From: Paulinella micropora
Lineage: Eukaryota; Cercozoa; Imbricatea; Euglyphida
NCBI GenBank assembly: GCA_009731375.1
Contig: BJOX01000133.1
Span: 840,448 to 904,447 of the forward strand
DNA: 64,000 nucleotides
Direction of reading: 5' to 3'
The first letter of the stretch is position 1. Each line of letters starts with the position of its first letter. Of this stretch, positions 42,089-53,914 are shown in pieces. Made by a program: the position numbers and the translations under genes. The notes under the pieces were generated by a model that searched no databases, had not been told where the DNA came from, and worked only from the letters and a program-made list of their open reading frames with translations.

Positions 42089-43353
42089 GTAGAATGTCTT
42101 CTCCCGTGCGTTTCCCCTTCCCCTCTTCCAGCTTTGCCCGACGCCCTCTTTCCTCCTTACAGCTCCCTTCCTCCCCCCGCTCTTTCTTCCAGTATGTCTC
42201 CCCCAACTTCTTCTGTTCTGTTCCAATCACGCTGCCTCCCGCTCCCCCAGCTCCAGCTTCTTCCTCTCGCTCCCTGCGTTCTATCAGCGGACTCAGCCTG
42301 CCCGACGCCAGCGTCCCCGCATAACCTTTCTTCTCATTCTACCCCCCTGCTTCCAGCTCCTCGCCCGCCCGCTTCTCCTAGTCTGCACTTCACCGCGCCA
42401 GCCGAGCGGCAGTCTCCCTTCCACCCCGCTTCCAATCGCTTCTGCAATTTCTGGAAGTGGGACCGCTCACCCTTCAGGCATCACACATCTCCAGTTCTGT
42501 CCCGCATTGCTGGTCCGCTCTCGCGGAAGCACAAACGGCCGAGTTCGCAGCATGGAGATCGAAGGGTCCAGCCGCTCGCGAGGCAACTTTACGCGCACGC
42601 GCCAAACAGCGCCTGATCTTCCGCTCTGGCCTCTCTCCTCATCAAAAGGCTTGCTTTGACTCGCTTTCCCGGCTTTCCCGTCACGAGCGTTTAGAGACTC
42701 TTGCCAAGCTTGATGAAGCCACGATAAGGTCCAAGGGCCTCCACTGGGCCGACGAAGCAGTCCCAGGAGCCCCCTCCCCAGCTGAGATTGCAGCCACTCT
42801 CAGTATCCCTTCGCCCGAAGAAGTCGCTGACAGATCAGCCCTTGAGGCTATCGCCCTCGAGNNNNNNNNNNATTGAGAGAGCCAGCCTCGCCTTTGTTCT
42901 TCGTCTAGCTCAGCGGAGACGAAGTCCCGGTTGGAAAATGCTGACGCGTAGTTGCTCAGGATGAGTGAGCCGACGCGCGGACCCTCGAAACAGATGTTTG
43001 CGCCAGAACGCAGGCCATCTAGGGCTAGATCCAGGAACAGCGGATCAGGCGCTGCCCAACAGTGGCTCTCTCAATGGTTCCCTTCTCCCTCTTCCGAATG
43101 CAAGAGTGCCTCCGATAGGTACAGTATCCAAGGATGGTTCTTCCCTCAGGCTTACAGTAGATCTCTCCGCGGGCGGTCCACGCTCCACCAACGCTTCCAC
43201 TCCCAAGCTGTTCACAGACTTCGTCCGATGGAAGTTCTTAGCGGGAGCTCCCAGGGTGGCACAAGCAGGGCTCGGGCCGCCTTCCTTTCCTGCTAAAGCT
43301 CGACGTCGCAAAGGCGTTTAGAAAGTCCCTATGCAGCCCAGAGCGCTGAAGGC
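42089..43353 (+). CDS. YR retroelement pol: linker and reverse transcriptase up to motif A
   Basis: A Pro/Ser-rich linker precedes AALAEAQTAEFAAWRSKG-like and PHQKACFDSLSRLSRHERLE segments (about 42510-42860), then a 10-base gap (42862-42871). From 42965 the RT fingers read RVPPIGTVSKDGSSLRLTVD then LSAGGPRSTNAS, matching the DIRS RT pattern PIG.V.K..G.LR...DLS. Motif A, KLDVAKAFR, lies at about 43295-43323 in a shifted frame. The RT then breaks off at the inversion. Confidence 0.78.
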
Positions 43354-44375
43354 AGCGCGTGCGGCCTTGACTGCGGTGTCTAGAGGCGGTGAGTCAGCGA
43401 CTCCGGTCTCGATGCATAAGACTGCTGCCTCGTTGTCGAGCTCAAAGAAAACAGACCGGCCTGCCAGCTTGTGGCTGAGCGCACGAGCAGCGGTAGAGGG
43501 CACGAAAGCCTCTAAAACAGCAGAGCAGAGAGATGTCTTCCCGAAGGCAGCCTCTCGTTCAGTGACAGAGTGCGGGCGATAGCCCTAATCAATCGCACTA
43601 TCCGAGAGCCATGGGCCCTTTAGGACTACAAACCCTTGGCCGAAAGAAGAACCTGCGTCTGATTTGATCCAAATGTCTGCAGAAGACTGGGACAAGTCCG
43701 AAGGCTCATAGCACCTTTGAATCACAGAGGTGGGAAATAGAGATGCGACTGCGTCCGCTGCCCACACAATGTCTTCTTTTATTTCGGCTGGAAGGGGGAA
43801 GGGGATGTGCTTGGCAGGGCCCGACTCGGGAAGAGAGTGTCGGTGGGAGGAGACGCGTAATGCTGCCGGCCTGAGCACGGGAAAAACGCTTTCGAAGTTG
43901 AAAAGTTTCCCCAGGAGTTTGTCTAGGCCGCTGCGGGAAGGACAGCTGAGAGTTGCGACAGCTGAGTGAGCGAACCTCTCCTTCTTCCCTGGGGGAATGG
44001 AAACAGTCGGCTCTGCCAGGGATGGTGAAAGGTCGAAGACCAGCCGATAAAAGTCAGTGCATGGCATGGCCCTTCGAGCTTCTCCAGCTTGAATTCGAAG
44101 CCTTAACGAGCGCTCAGAAAGGCGAGGAGAGAAGAGAGCTCAGACGCTTCGTCGTGGAACACAGAGCCACCAGCAAGTAGTCGTCGACCCACCTGATGGG
44201 CCTAACCCAGTCGGGAAGCCATAACTAAAGAAGGAACTCGAACAGGTATCCATATCTCTCCCAAATCCCTGGCGAAGCGCGCGCGCCGAAAGTAAGGCGG
44301 AGAGGTACAGCAAACATCCCTTCCCATTCAAGAATGGTCAGTTGAAGGTCTGCGAGGCGTTAGGTTCTCACACAT
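43317..44375 (-). CDS. Inverted segment: RT motifs B and C plus RNase H of the YR retroelement
   Basis: On the minus strand the segment starts at about 44370 with RLADLQLTILEWEGMFAVPL, RLTFGARASPGIWE (motif B) and WVDDYLLVA (motif C, catalytic DD), then a connection domain (PCTDFYRLVFDLSPSLAEPT). From about 43690 follows RNase H: WIKSDAGSSFGQGFVVLKGP, VTEREAAFGKTSL, VFFELDNEAAVLCIE. These parts belong after motif A and before the SHIPRSLNSLADALSK end, both of which are on the plus strand. TAG and TGA interrupt near 44222 and 44110. Confidence 0.82.
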
Positions 44376-45612
44376 CCCCCGCTCGCTCAACTCCCTCGCA
44401 GACGCCCTTTCAAAGGACAACGTTACACTATTCCTAAAGCAGGCACGATCAGAAGGCTTGTTTCCATCTCAATCGCCCGTTCTCGCCCCGGACATCTCGC
44501 CCACCAACTCGTCCCCGCCGTAGACCTAATCATAGCAGGCATCAGCAAGAGCTCCCACGTCGAATACATGACAGGCATCAGACACTTTTGGTCTTTCCTG
44601 ACGTTCTTCAACCTGCAGCACGACGCATTCCCAGTCTCGCCCGACCTTCTCCTGTTCTTCATTACTTGGCTCTTCCTGGCCGTCCCTGGCAGAGGCAGAG
44701 CAATCGACGGCTCGAGCAGAGGCCCCTGCGCGTCCACCATCATCGGATATGTCTCTGCAGTTAGGAGCTTCTACATCGATCTTGGTTTCCCAATCCAAGC
44801 ATTCAATGACCCCCGCGTCGCGAGGATGAAGCGCGCGGTGAAACGCCTTCGGACTCGCGCTACGAGAGCTAGGCTGCCAGTGACGGTCGTGTTGGTAGCA
44901 AGGCTATTGCATACACTTCCCAGCATCTCAGCGTTGGGCCCAGATTCTATCATGATCGCAGCGGTTCTGTGCGTCGGTGTGTACTCCTTAGATCAGGCGA
45001 GATGGTTTCAAAGTCGGAGTCGGCGTCCGCAGGGCGCACGTCGCCTGGGACACAGCGATCTCCCCACTGTGGGTCGACCTATTCATCCCCGCCTCCAAAA
45101 CAGACTATATGCGCACAGGCAGCTACGTCCGTCTTTGGAGGAACAATTCTGAGACCTGCCCGTTTAGCATGCTTCTCGCTGCCTGGGATGCAGCCACCGA
45201 CAAGCGCCCGACCGCCCCGCTCTTCCAAGACTCTAAGGGTAATGCGCTGTCTTACAAATTGCTGCAGAAGATCCTGCGCTCTCTGGTGAGGCAGTCTGAC
45301 TCGACCCTTCACTCTACAGCTCTCACAGCCTGCGGATTGGCGGCGCTACGTCCCTCGCGATGGCAGGCGTAAGCGCAGACGCGATAAAGTACATCGGCAG
45401 GTGGTCTTCAGTGTCATACCAACTGTACGTTAGGCTCTCGAATGACTCGTGGCAAGTGGCCAGCGCGTCGGCAAGGATGGGCGCCCTCGGGTCAGCGAGA
45501 TCCGCAGCTTCTCTGCGGGAGGTATGTTGGGTGGCGGGCTGTCCGTCTCGCAAGTCTTGCGCTGGTCGTCAGATGACATCGACGACATCGCCGCACGCTT
45601 CTCCTGACAAGG
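44376..45612 (+). CDS. YR retroelement: RNase H end and tyrosine recombinase
   Basis: The plus strand resumes with SHIPRSLNSLADALSKDN, the C-terminal end of RNase H. After a frame slip the recombinase reads SSHVEYMTGIRHFWSFLTFF, STIIGYVSAVRSFYIDLGFP and AAVLCVGVYSL. The catalytic domain follows in three frames: LRSGEMV (Arg I, about 44987-45007), then PLWVDLFIPASKTDYMRTGS, then HSLRIGGATSLAMAGVS (His-x-x-Arg), IGRWSS (Trp in the His/Trp place) and SYQLYVRLS (nucleophile Tyr, about 45418-45434). All five catalytic positions are present but not in one frame. Confidence 0.85.
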
Positions 45613-45614
45613 TG

Positions 45615-45751
45615 GCGGAAGGCCCGCTCATCATTAAATTCCCGCCTGCCAACCGTTATCGTAACGTAACGGTGGACAAAGGCGGATTTTCGCCAACACA
45701 CCGTTATCGTAACGTAACGGTGGACAAAGGCGGATTTTCGCCAACACACGT
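45615..45751 (+). repeat. Split direct repeat B1 with internal 48-bp duplication
   Basis: GCGGAAGGCCCGCTCATC ... CCAACACACG. Inside, ACCGTTATCGTAACGTAACG followed by GTGGACAAAGGCGGATTTTC and GCCAACAC occurs twice in tandem; B2 at 46330 has it once. Confidence 0.85.
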
Positions 45752-45770
45752 TGTGCCGGTGCCGGATCAC

Positions 45771-45909
45771 TAAAGGCTAGCCCAGGGTGGTCAGGGCATC
45801 GGATCAGGGTGTGGGCCGGCAGACGAGCAAGGGGGGAAACATATCCGCTCGATTTCTCTGCAGTGGTTCCCCAGCTCTTCGACGACAGGCCCACAGCAAT
45901 TTTTCTTTC
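45771..45909 (+). repeat. Split direct repeat A2
   Basis: Matches A1 (38642-38780). It follows B1 after ~20 bp. The 46-bp to 420-bp stretch after it (45910-46329) is C/T-rich and unlike the sequence after A1. Confidence 0.85.
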
Positions 45910-46329
45910 TTTTCCTTTCCCGTTCTAGCTTTCTCTTTCGACGTCATTTCCTTCTACTCACCTCTCCCTCTCTTCCAGGATCCACGCACGGGAGAAGGTT
46001 TTCAGCGTTCATTCCGCAGCTGGCTCTTTCCGGCGGCGCCTTCCATGACTGCGAGCTTCGTTTGCACGACTTCTCTCGGCCCTGCCTCGCCAGCTCCTTC
46101 CAACGCTGCCTCTCCTTTTTGCACCAGCTCTCCACTAGCGACCATTTTCAGTTCGACTTCCCTTTCTCTCTAGCGGCCCGCTTCAGCGCTTCCTCGTTAT
46201 GCAGGCGCGTCCTCCTCGCCGCCCCTTTCGCCTCGCTCAATTCTAGCTCTAGTTAGGACTCGCTCTCGCCGCTTAGCTGACTTAGCTTCCTATAGCTTCA
46301 GCCCGCGCCCGCGCGTTTCCTCCGCCTTA

Positions 46330-46412
46330 GCGGAAGGCCCGCGCATCATTAAATTCCCGCCTGCCCACCGTTACCGTAACGTAACGGTGGACAAAGGCGG
46401 ATTTTTGCCAAC
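46330..46412 (+). repeat. Split direct repeat B2, right end of the YR retroelement
   Basis: Matches the first half of B1 (GCGGAAGGCCCGC to GCCAACACACGT) and is followed at once by F2. Confidence 0.85.
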
Positions 46413-46936
46413 ACACGTCGTGTGTGTGTGTGTGACAGTGTGTGTGTGTGTGTCTGTGTGTGTGTGTGTGTCTGTCTGTCTGTTTGTTTGTCTGTCTGTC
46501 CGTCCGTCTGTCTGTCCATCTGTCTGGCCGTTCGTCTGTCTGTCTGTCTGTCCGTCCGTCTGTCTGTCCGTCCGTCTGTCCGTCCGTCTGTCCGTCCGTT
46601 CGTCTGTCTGTCTGTCTGTCTGTCTTTCTTTCTTTCCTCTTTCTGACAGACTGCCTGACAAAAGCTAGTAACTGTACCATGTCCTGACTGACTGTCATGT
46701 TATGTACTGTTATGTTAGGTTAGCACTCACGTTAACTCACGTTTTGTCCGGTGGACATAGTGGTGACGCAACTGTATGGAAGATAGATATGAGAGGACAT
46801 ACATACAGCGACGCTAATTCATGCAGGAGGGAGAAAATGACGAAGATGTGCTCAGTAGACACAATTTGTCGTGTGCGTGTTTTTATTAAGATTTGCTGTT
46901 TAAATCTTCAAAAAGTCACATGGGAAAAGAAAAAAA
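46413..46936. repeat. Direct repeat F2, right flank of the YR retroelement
   Basis: (GT)n, CTGTC/CCGTC runs, then the same ~250-bp unique sequence as F1. It is longer than F1 because the microsatellite part is expanded. Confidence 0.85.
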
Positions 46937-47290
46937 GTGACACACTCACCATGATAATCATGGAACATGTTTGGTACACTAGAATAGAAGTGTTTTCAGG
47001 TTTTCGAGTAATTCGCCTTCCCCTTTTGTGAAAGGGGTAATGATAGGGAAAATAAGGCAATAGATTGCCAGTCTTATGGTTCCGGCCCGTCAACGGTAAC
47101 GGCTCCTGGCTGGCAGCTCCTGGTTGGTTGTTGGTGGGTGGGATGGATGGATGGATTGGATAGTGGAGGATGGAAGGACCAATCTTTGTTGCATACCACT
47201 TGCAGCATCACCCATGACCAAGATCGCGACCAAGGCTTGGTGGGATAATTTTCACCAGCAGTTCAATAAAGAACTCTGCGATTGGTCTCT
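46937..47290 (+). other. Short interval with one candidate exon
   Basis: At about 47207-47284, after CACTTGCAG, a frame reads SPMTKIATKAWWDNFHQQF then NKELCDW before GTCTCTC. It looks like a small exon of an unknown gene; nothing else is supported here. Confidence 0.35.
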
Positions 47291-47294
47291 CTTT

Positions 47295-47346
47295 CCCGTC
47301 GTCGTTGTTGTCGTTGTCGTCGTCGTCGTTGTCGTCGTCGTTGTCG

Positions 47347-47382
<36 letters not shown>

Positions 47383-47410
47383 TAGTTGCTGCTGCTGCTG
47401 CTGCTGTTGC

Positions 47411-47459
<49 letters not shown>

Positions 47460-47473
47460 GCTGTTGCTGTTGC

Positions 47474-47551
<78 letters not shown>

Positions 47552-47552
47552 A
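47295..47552. repeat. (TTG)n with GTC and CTG variants
   Basis: About 250 bp of TTG triplets, followed by (TATG)n at 47552-47582. Confidence 0.95.
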
Positions 47553-47635
47553 TGTATGTATGTATGTATGTGTGTATGTATGCAGGTACTCTGTCAGCCA
47601 TGATGGTCTGAACCTAACATACATGTTACGTATAT

Positions 47636-47651
47636 TATCTATCTATCTATA

Positions 47652-47716
<65 letters not shown>

Positions 47717-47737
47717 GTCTATCTATCTATCTATCTG

Positions 47738-47812
<75 letters not shown>

Positions 47813-47818
47813 GTCTAT

Positions 47819-47862
<44 letters not shown>

Positions 47863-47881
47863 ATCTATCTATCTATCTATA

Positions 47882-47955
<74 letters not shown>

Positions 47956-47976
47956 CCTACCTACCTACCTAAATAC

Positions 47977-48031
<55 letters not shown>

Positions 48032-48032
48032 G
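47636..48032. repeat. (TATC)n microsatellite
   Basis: About 400 bp of ATCT units with rare TGTC, TATA and TACC variants. Confidence 0.95.
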
Positions 48033-48104
48033 GTATGTTCCTAACACCGCTGTCATTAAGCTGGTAATAACACACTGACGAACAACACATATATAATAGT
48101 ATAT

Positions 48105-48247
48105 TATGCGGCTAGCCACAAATTTGACGTGTTAGCGGCTACGAGGCGGGCCGGGCCGGCGAGCCCGCAAAACACGTCAAATTTGGCGCGCCGCATATGT
48201 AGTTTTATCGGTAACCTGACCACATTTTGTGGAGGTGACCGATAAAA
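48105..48247. repeat. Two adjacent foldback sequences
   Basis: Hairpin 1: TATGCGGC...CAAATTTGACGTGTT (48105-48133) pairs with AACACGTCAAATTTG...GCCGCATA (48171-48197); its loop holds GCGGGC/GCCCGC, a further small stem. Hairpin 2: TTTTATCGGT (48203-48212) pairs with ACCGATAAAA (48238-48247), with CCACA/TGTGG inside. No ORF. Confidence 0.8.
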
Positions 48248-48299
48248 GATAGCTGCAATTATTACTTCGTACTGAGTTTGTTTGTGTGTGTGTGAGCGA

Positions 48300-48545
48300 G
48301 AGAGAGAGAGAGGGGGGGGGGGGGGGGGGGNNNNNNNNNNGAAGTAGGAGAGTGAAATGGAGTGAATAAAAAGGCAATGATACACCCAAAATGCACCCTT
48401 TCGCTGCGTTTTAGTGGTAGGTTTCCCAATTACCTGATTTCCACGTAAAAGAGAAGTTTTGCTCTTTGCCTTCTTGTATAGGTTGATGAGAGCACGAAGA
48501 GCATGGGGAAACCAAGGTTCAGATATTATTGGATACATACATACA
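48300..48545. other. AG and poly-G run with gap, then unassigned sequence
   Basis: (AG)n, 18 G and a 10-base gap (48331-48340). The following 200 bp show no gene I can support. Confidence 0.7.
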
Positions 48546-48555
48546 TGCATATAAG

Positions 48556-48856
48556 AATAGTGAAAATTCTCGGCCGCCTCACCTTTCAGCCAACCGTAAA
48601 TACGGGGAATTTTGGGCTAAACTTTTGATTTGTGGACAACAAATGTACCGTAATTACCGGCAATTCTTCACAATAGTGAAAATTTTCGGCCACTCACCTT
48701 TCGGCCAACCGTAAATACGGGGAATTTCGGGCTAAACTTGTTATTTGTGGACAACAAATATACCGTAATTACCGGCTGGCCGAAATTCTTCACAACTTTG
48801 AATAACAAATGTACCATTATTACGGGATGATTTGTTCTGGCCGAAAATTTTCACTC
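48556..48856. repeat. Tandemly duplicated ~120-bp repeat with inverted ends (MITE-like)
   Basis: AGTGAAAATTCTCGGCC starts the first unit (48557) and AGTGAAAATTTTCGGCC the second (48676); GGCCGAAAATTTTCACT closes the block at 48840-48856. Units share CAACCGTAAATACGGGGAA and GTACCGTAATTACCGG. The inverted ends suggest a TIR element that was partly duplicated. Confidence 0.75.
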
Positions 48857-48879
48857 TTCCTTTCACTTGCATGCATGCT

Positions 48880-50093
48880 TGCATACGTGCTTCTTGCATG
48901 CATGCATATGTGCGTAACCCACGTGCATGCATGCATGCATGCATGCATACTCATACATAAAATTGCATACATACATACATACATACATACATACATACAC
49001 ACATACACACATACATACACATACATACACAATATGTTTTTTTAATGTGTTTTGAGCAGTCAATTGTCGATGCTTATACATACATACATACATCCATACA
49101 TACATACATGCATGCATACATACATACATACATACATACATGCGTGCATGCAAACATACATACATGCATACACGCATGCACACACACATACATACATACA
49201 TACATACATGCATACATACATACAATATAATGTGTATTCTATGTGTTTCGTGTTGTGTATGTAGTATGTATGTGTGTAGTGAGTTATCTATGTTGCATAT
49301 CGGGTGTGGGTCGTACATACATACATACATACATACATACATACATGCAGACAGACAGACATACATACTTACGTACATACATACATATAATGTATTTCTA
49401 TGTGTTTTGTGTTGTGTATGTACTGTATGTATGTGTTTAGTGAGTTATCTACTTTGCATGTCGGGTGTGGGTCGTACATACATACATAGATACATACATA
49501 CATACATACATACATACATACATGCAGACAGACAGACATGCATACTTACATACATACATACATATAATGTATTTCTGTGTGTTTTGTGTTTGTGTATGTA
49601 CTGTATGTGTGCAGTGAGTTGTCTAATGTTGCATGTCGGGTGTGGGTCGTACATACATACATAGATAGATAGATAGATAGATACATACATACATACATGC
49701 ATATAATGTGTATTTCTATGTGTTTTGTGTTGTGTATGTGTACTGTATGTATGTGTGTATTGAGTTATCTATGTTGCATGTCGGGTGTGGATCGTACATA
49801 CATACATACATACATACATACATACATGCAGACAGACAGACATACATACTTACATAGATACTATACACATAATGTATTTCTATGTGTTTTATTTGTGCAG
49901 TGAGTTGTCTATTGCATGTCGGGTGTGGGTCGTACATACATACATAGATACATACATACATGCATATATACATACATACATACATGCATACATACATACA
50001 TACATACAATCTGTATTTCTTTCTGTTTGTGTATGTACTGTATGTATTTGTGCAGTGAGTTGTCTATGTTGCATGTCGGGTGTGGATCGTACA

Positions 50094-50127
<34 letters not shown>

Positions 50128-53100
50128 CATACATACATACATACATACATACATACATACATGCAGACAGACAGAGATACATACTTACATACATACATAC
50201 AGATAATGTATTTCTGTGTGTTTTGTGTTGTGTATGTACTGTATGTATGTGTGTAGTGAGTTGTCTATGCTGCATGTCGGGTGCTGGTCGTACATACATA
50301 CATACATACATACATACATACAATCTGTATTTCTTTGTGTTTGTGTGTGTACTGTATGTATGTGTGTAGTGAGTTGTCTATGTTGCATGTCGGGTGCGGG
50401 TCGTACATACATACATACATACATACATGCATACATACATACATACATAAATACATACATGCAGACAGACAGACATACATACTTACATACATACATACAT
50501 ATAATGTATTTCTATGTGTTTTGTGTTTGTGTTGTGTACTGTATGTATGTGTGTAGTGAGTTATCTATGTTGCATGTCGGGTGTGGATCGTACATACATA
50601 CATACATACATACATACATACATACATACATACATACATACGTACGTACATAACATACGTACATACATACATACATGCAGACAGACAGACATACCTACTT
50701 ACATACATACATACATATAATGTATTTCTGTGTGTTTTGTGTTTTGTATGTACTGTATGTATTTGTGTAGTGATTGTCTATGTTGCATGTCGGGTGTGGG
50801 TCGTACATACATACATACATACATACATACATACATGCATATAATGTGTATTTTTATGTGTTTTGTGTTGTGTACTGTATGTATGTGTGTATGTTGCATG
50901 TCGGGTGTGGGTCGTACATACATACATAGATACATACATACATACATACATACATACATACATACGTACGTACATACATACATACATACATGCAGACAGA
51001 CAGACATACATACTTACATACATACATACATACATATAATGTATTTCTATGTGTTTTGTGTTGTGTATGTACTGTATGTATGTGTGCAGTGAGTTGTCTA
51101 TGTTGCATGTCGGGTGTGGATCGTACATACATACATACATACATACATACATACATACATACATGCAGACAGACAGACATACATACTTACATACATGCAT
51201 ACATATAATGTATTTCTGTGTGTTTTGTATTGTGTATGTACTGTATGTATGTGTGCAGTGAGTTGTCTATGTTGCATTTCGGGTGTGGGTCGTAAATACA
51301 TACATAGATACATAATGCATACATACAATCTGTATTTCTTTGTGTTTGTGTTGTGTACTGTATGTATGTGTGTAGTGACTTATCTATGTTGCATATCGGG
51401 TGCAGGTCGTACATACATACATACATACATGCATACATACATACATACATTCATACATACATACATACATACATACATACATACATACATACATACATAC
51501 ATACATGCAGACAGACAGACATACATATTTACGTACATGCATACATATCATGTATTTCTGTGTGTTTTGTGTTGTGTATGTACTGTATGTATGTGTGCAG
51601 TGAGTTGTCTATGTTGCATGTCGGGTGTGGATCGTACATACATAGATACATACATACATACATGCATATAATGTGTATTTCTATGTGTTTTGTGTTGTGT
51701 ACTGTATGTATGTGTGTAGTGAGTTGTCTATGTTGCATGTCGGGTGTGGGTCGTACATACATACATAGATACATACATACATACATACATACATACATAC
51801 ATACATACATACATACATACATACATACAATCTGTATTTCTTTGTGTTTGTGTTGTGTACTGTATGTATGTGTGTAGTGAGTTATCTATGTTGCATGTCA
51901 GGTGTGTCGTACATACATACATAGATACATACATACATACATCCATACATACATACATACATGCATGCATATAATGTGTATTTCTATGTGTTTTGTGTTG
52001 TGTACTGTATGTATGTGTGTAGTGAGTTATTTATGTTGCATGTCGGGTGTGGGTCGTACATACATACATACATACATACATACATGCATACATTCATAGA
52101 TACATACATACATACATACATACATACATACATACATACATACATACATACATGCATACATACCATACATATATACATACATGCAGACAGACAGACATAC
52201 ATACTTGCATACATACATACATATAACGTGTATTCTATGTGTTTTGTGTTGTGTATGTACTGTATGTATTTGTGCAGTGAGTTGTCTATGTTGCATGTCG
52301 GGTGTGGATCGTACATACATACATCCATACATACATACATACATACATACATACATGCAGACAGACATACATACATACATACATACATGCAGACAGACAG
52401 ACATACATACATACATACATACATACATACATACATACAATCTGTATTTCTTTGTGTTTGTGTTGTTTACTGTATGTATGTGTGTATTGAGTTATCTATG
52501 TTGCATGTCGGGTGTGGATCGTACATACATACATACATACATACATACATACATACATACATACATGCATGCAGACATACAGACATACAGACATACATAC
52601 ACACATACAATGTATTTCTGTGTGTTTTTGTGTTGTGTATGTACTGTATGTATGTGTGTAGTGAGTTATCTATGTTGCATGTCGGGTGCGGGTCGTACAT
52701 ATACATACATACATACATACTACATACATACATACATACATACATACATACATACATACATACATACATACATACATACATACGTACATACATACATGCA
52801 TACATGCAGACAGACAGACACACATACTTACATACATACATACATATAATGTATTTTTATGTGTTTTGTGTTGTGTATGTACTGTGTGTTTGTGTGCAGT
52901 GATTTGTCTATGTTGCATGTCGGGTGTGGGTCGTACATACATACATACATACATACATACATACATACATACATACATACATACATACATACATACATGC
53001 AGACAGACAGACATACATACATACATACACACATACATGCAATCTGTATTTCTTTGTGTTTGTGTTGTGTACTGTATGTATGTGTGTAGTGAGTTATCTA

Positions 53101-53546
53101 TGTTGCATGTCGGGTGTGGGTCGTACATACATACATACATACACACATACATACATACATACATACATACATACATACATGCATACATGCAGACAGACAG
53201 ACATACATACTTACATACATACATACATATAATGTATTTCTGTGTGTTTTGTGTTGTGTATGTACTGTATGTATGTGTGTAGTGAGTTGTCTATGTTGCA
53301 TGTCGGGTGTGGATCGTACATACATACATAGATACATACATACATACATACATACATAAATACATAAATACATACATACATACATACATACATACATACA
53401 CACATACATACAATATGTATATCTACATACATACATACATACATACATACATACATACATACATACATACATACATACATACATGCATACATACATACAT
53501 ACATACATACATACATACATACACACATACATACAATGTGTATATG

Positions 53547-53578
<32 letters not shown>

Positions 53579-53660
53579 ACGTGTATTTCTATGTGTTTTG
53601 TGTTGTGTACGTTCTGTATGTATGTGTGTAGTGAGTTATCTATGTTGCATGTCGGATGTG
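48880..53660. repeat. CATA-linked satellite, about 25 copies of an ~85-bp core
   Basis: Each unit has a conserved core (AATGTATTTCTATGTGTTTT, GTGTTGTGTATGTACTGTAT, GTGAGTTGTCTATGTTGCAT, GTCGGGTGTGGGTCGTA) followed by a (CATA)n tract of variable length, often with CATGCAGACAGACAGACATA. I count about 25 GCATGTCGGGTG-type cores between 49290 and 53650. ORFs made of His-Thr-Tyr-Ile repeats are artefacts. Confidence 0.92.
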
Positions 53661-53875
53661 GGTCGTCCGAACTCCCTTTCCTACTGCATAAGCACGGTCT
53701 ATCTGTTGATGATGTTGTTGGCGATGATGATGATGATTGGTGTTGTTGTTTTTGTTGTTGTTGTTGTTGTTTTTGTTGTTGTTGATGGTGATGATGATGT
53801 TGATGACGATGTTGTTCTTGAACATAAGCACGGTCTATCTGTTGATAATGTTGTTGTTTGTTGATGATGATGATG

Positions 53876-53914
<39 letters not shown>

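Larger units (their letters stand above)
38642..46412 (+). mobile_element. Tyrosine-recombinase retrotransposon (DIRS/PAT-like), internally inverted
   Basis: Gag with a CCHC knuckle, DIRS-like RT, RNase H and a tyrosine recombinase occur in order. Repeats A1 (38642), B1 (45615), A2 (45771) and B2 (46330) give an A1-ORFs-B1-A2-B2 layout, the split direct repeats known from PAT and Ngaro elements. Such elements insert by recombinase action on circular DNA rather than by an integrase. The block 43317-44375 is inverted, and the coding frames carry several one-base slips, so this copy is not functional. Alternatively B1/A2..B2 marks a second, deleted tandem copy. Confidence 0.8.

Noticed and set aside
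48880-53660. CRISPR-like look of conserved cores with variable spacers
   Set aside because: The spacers are CATA microsatellites, not unique sequence; cores are ~85 bp; the contig is eukaryotic and no cas-like gene is present.
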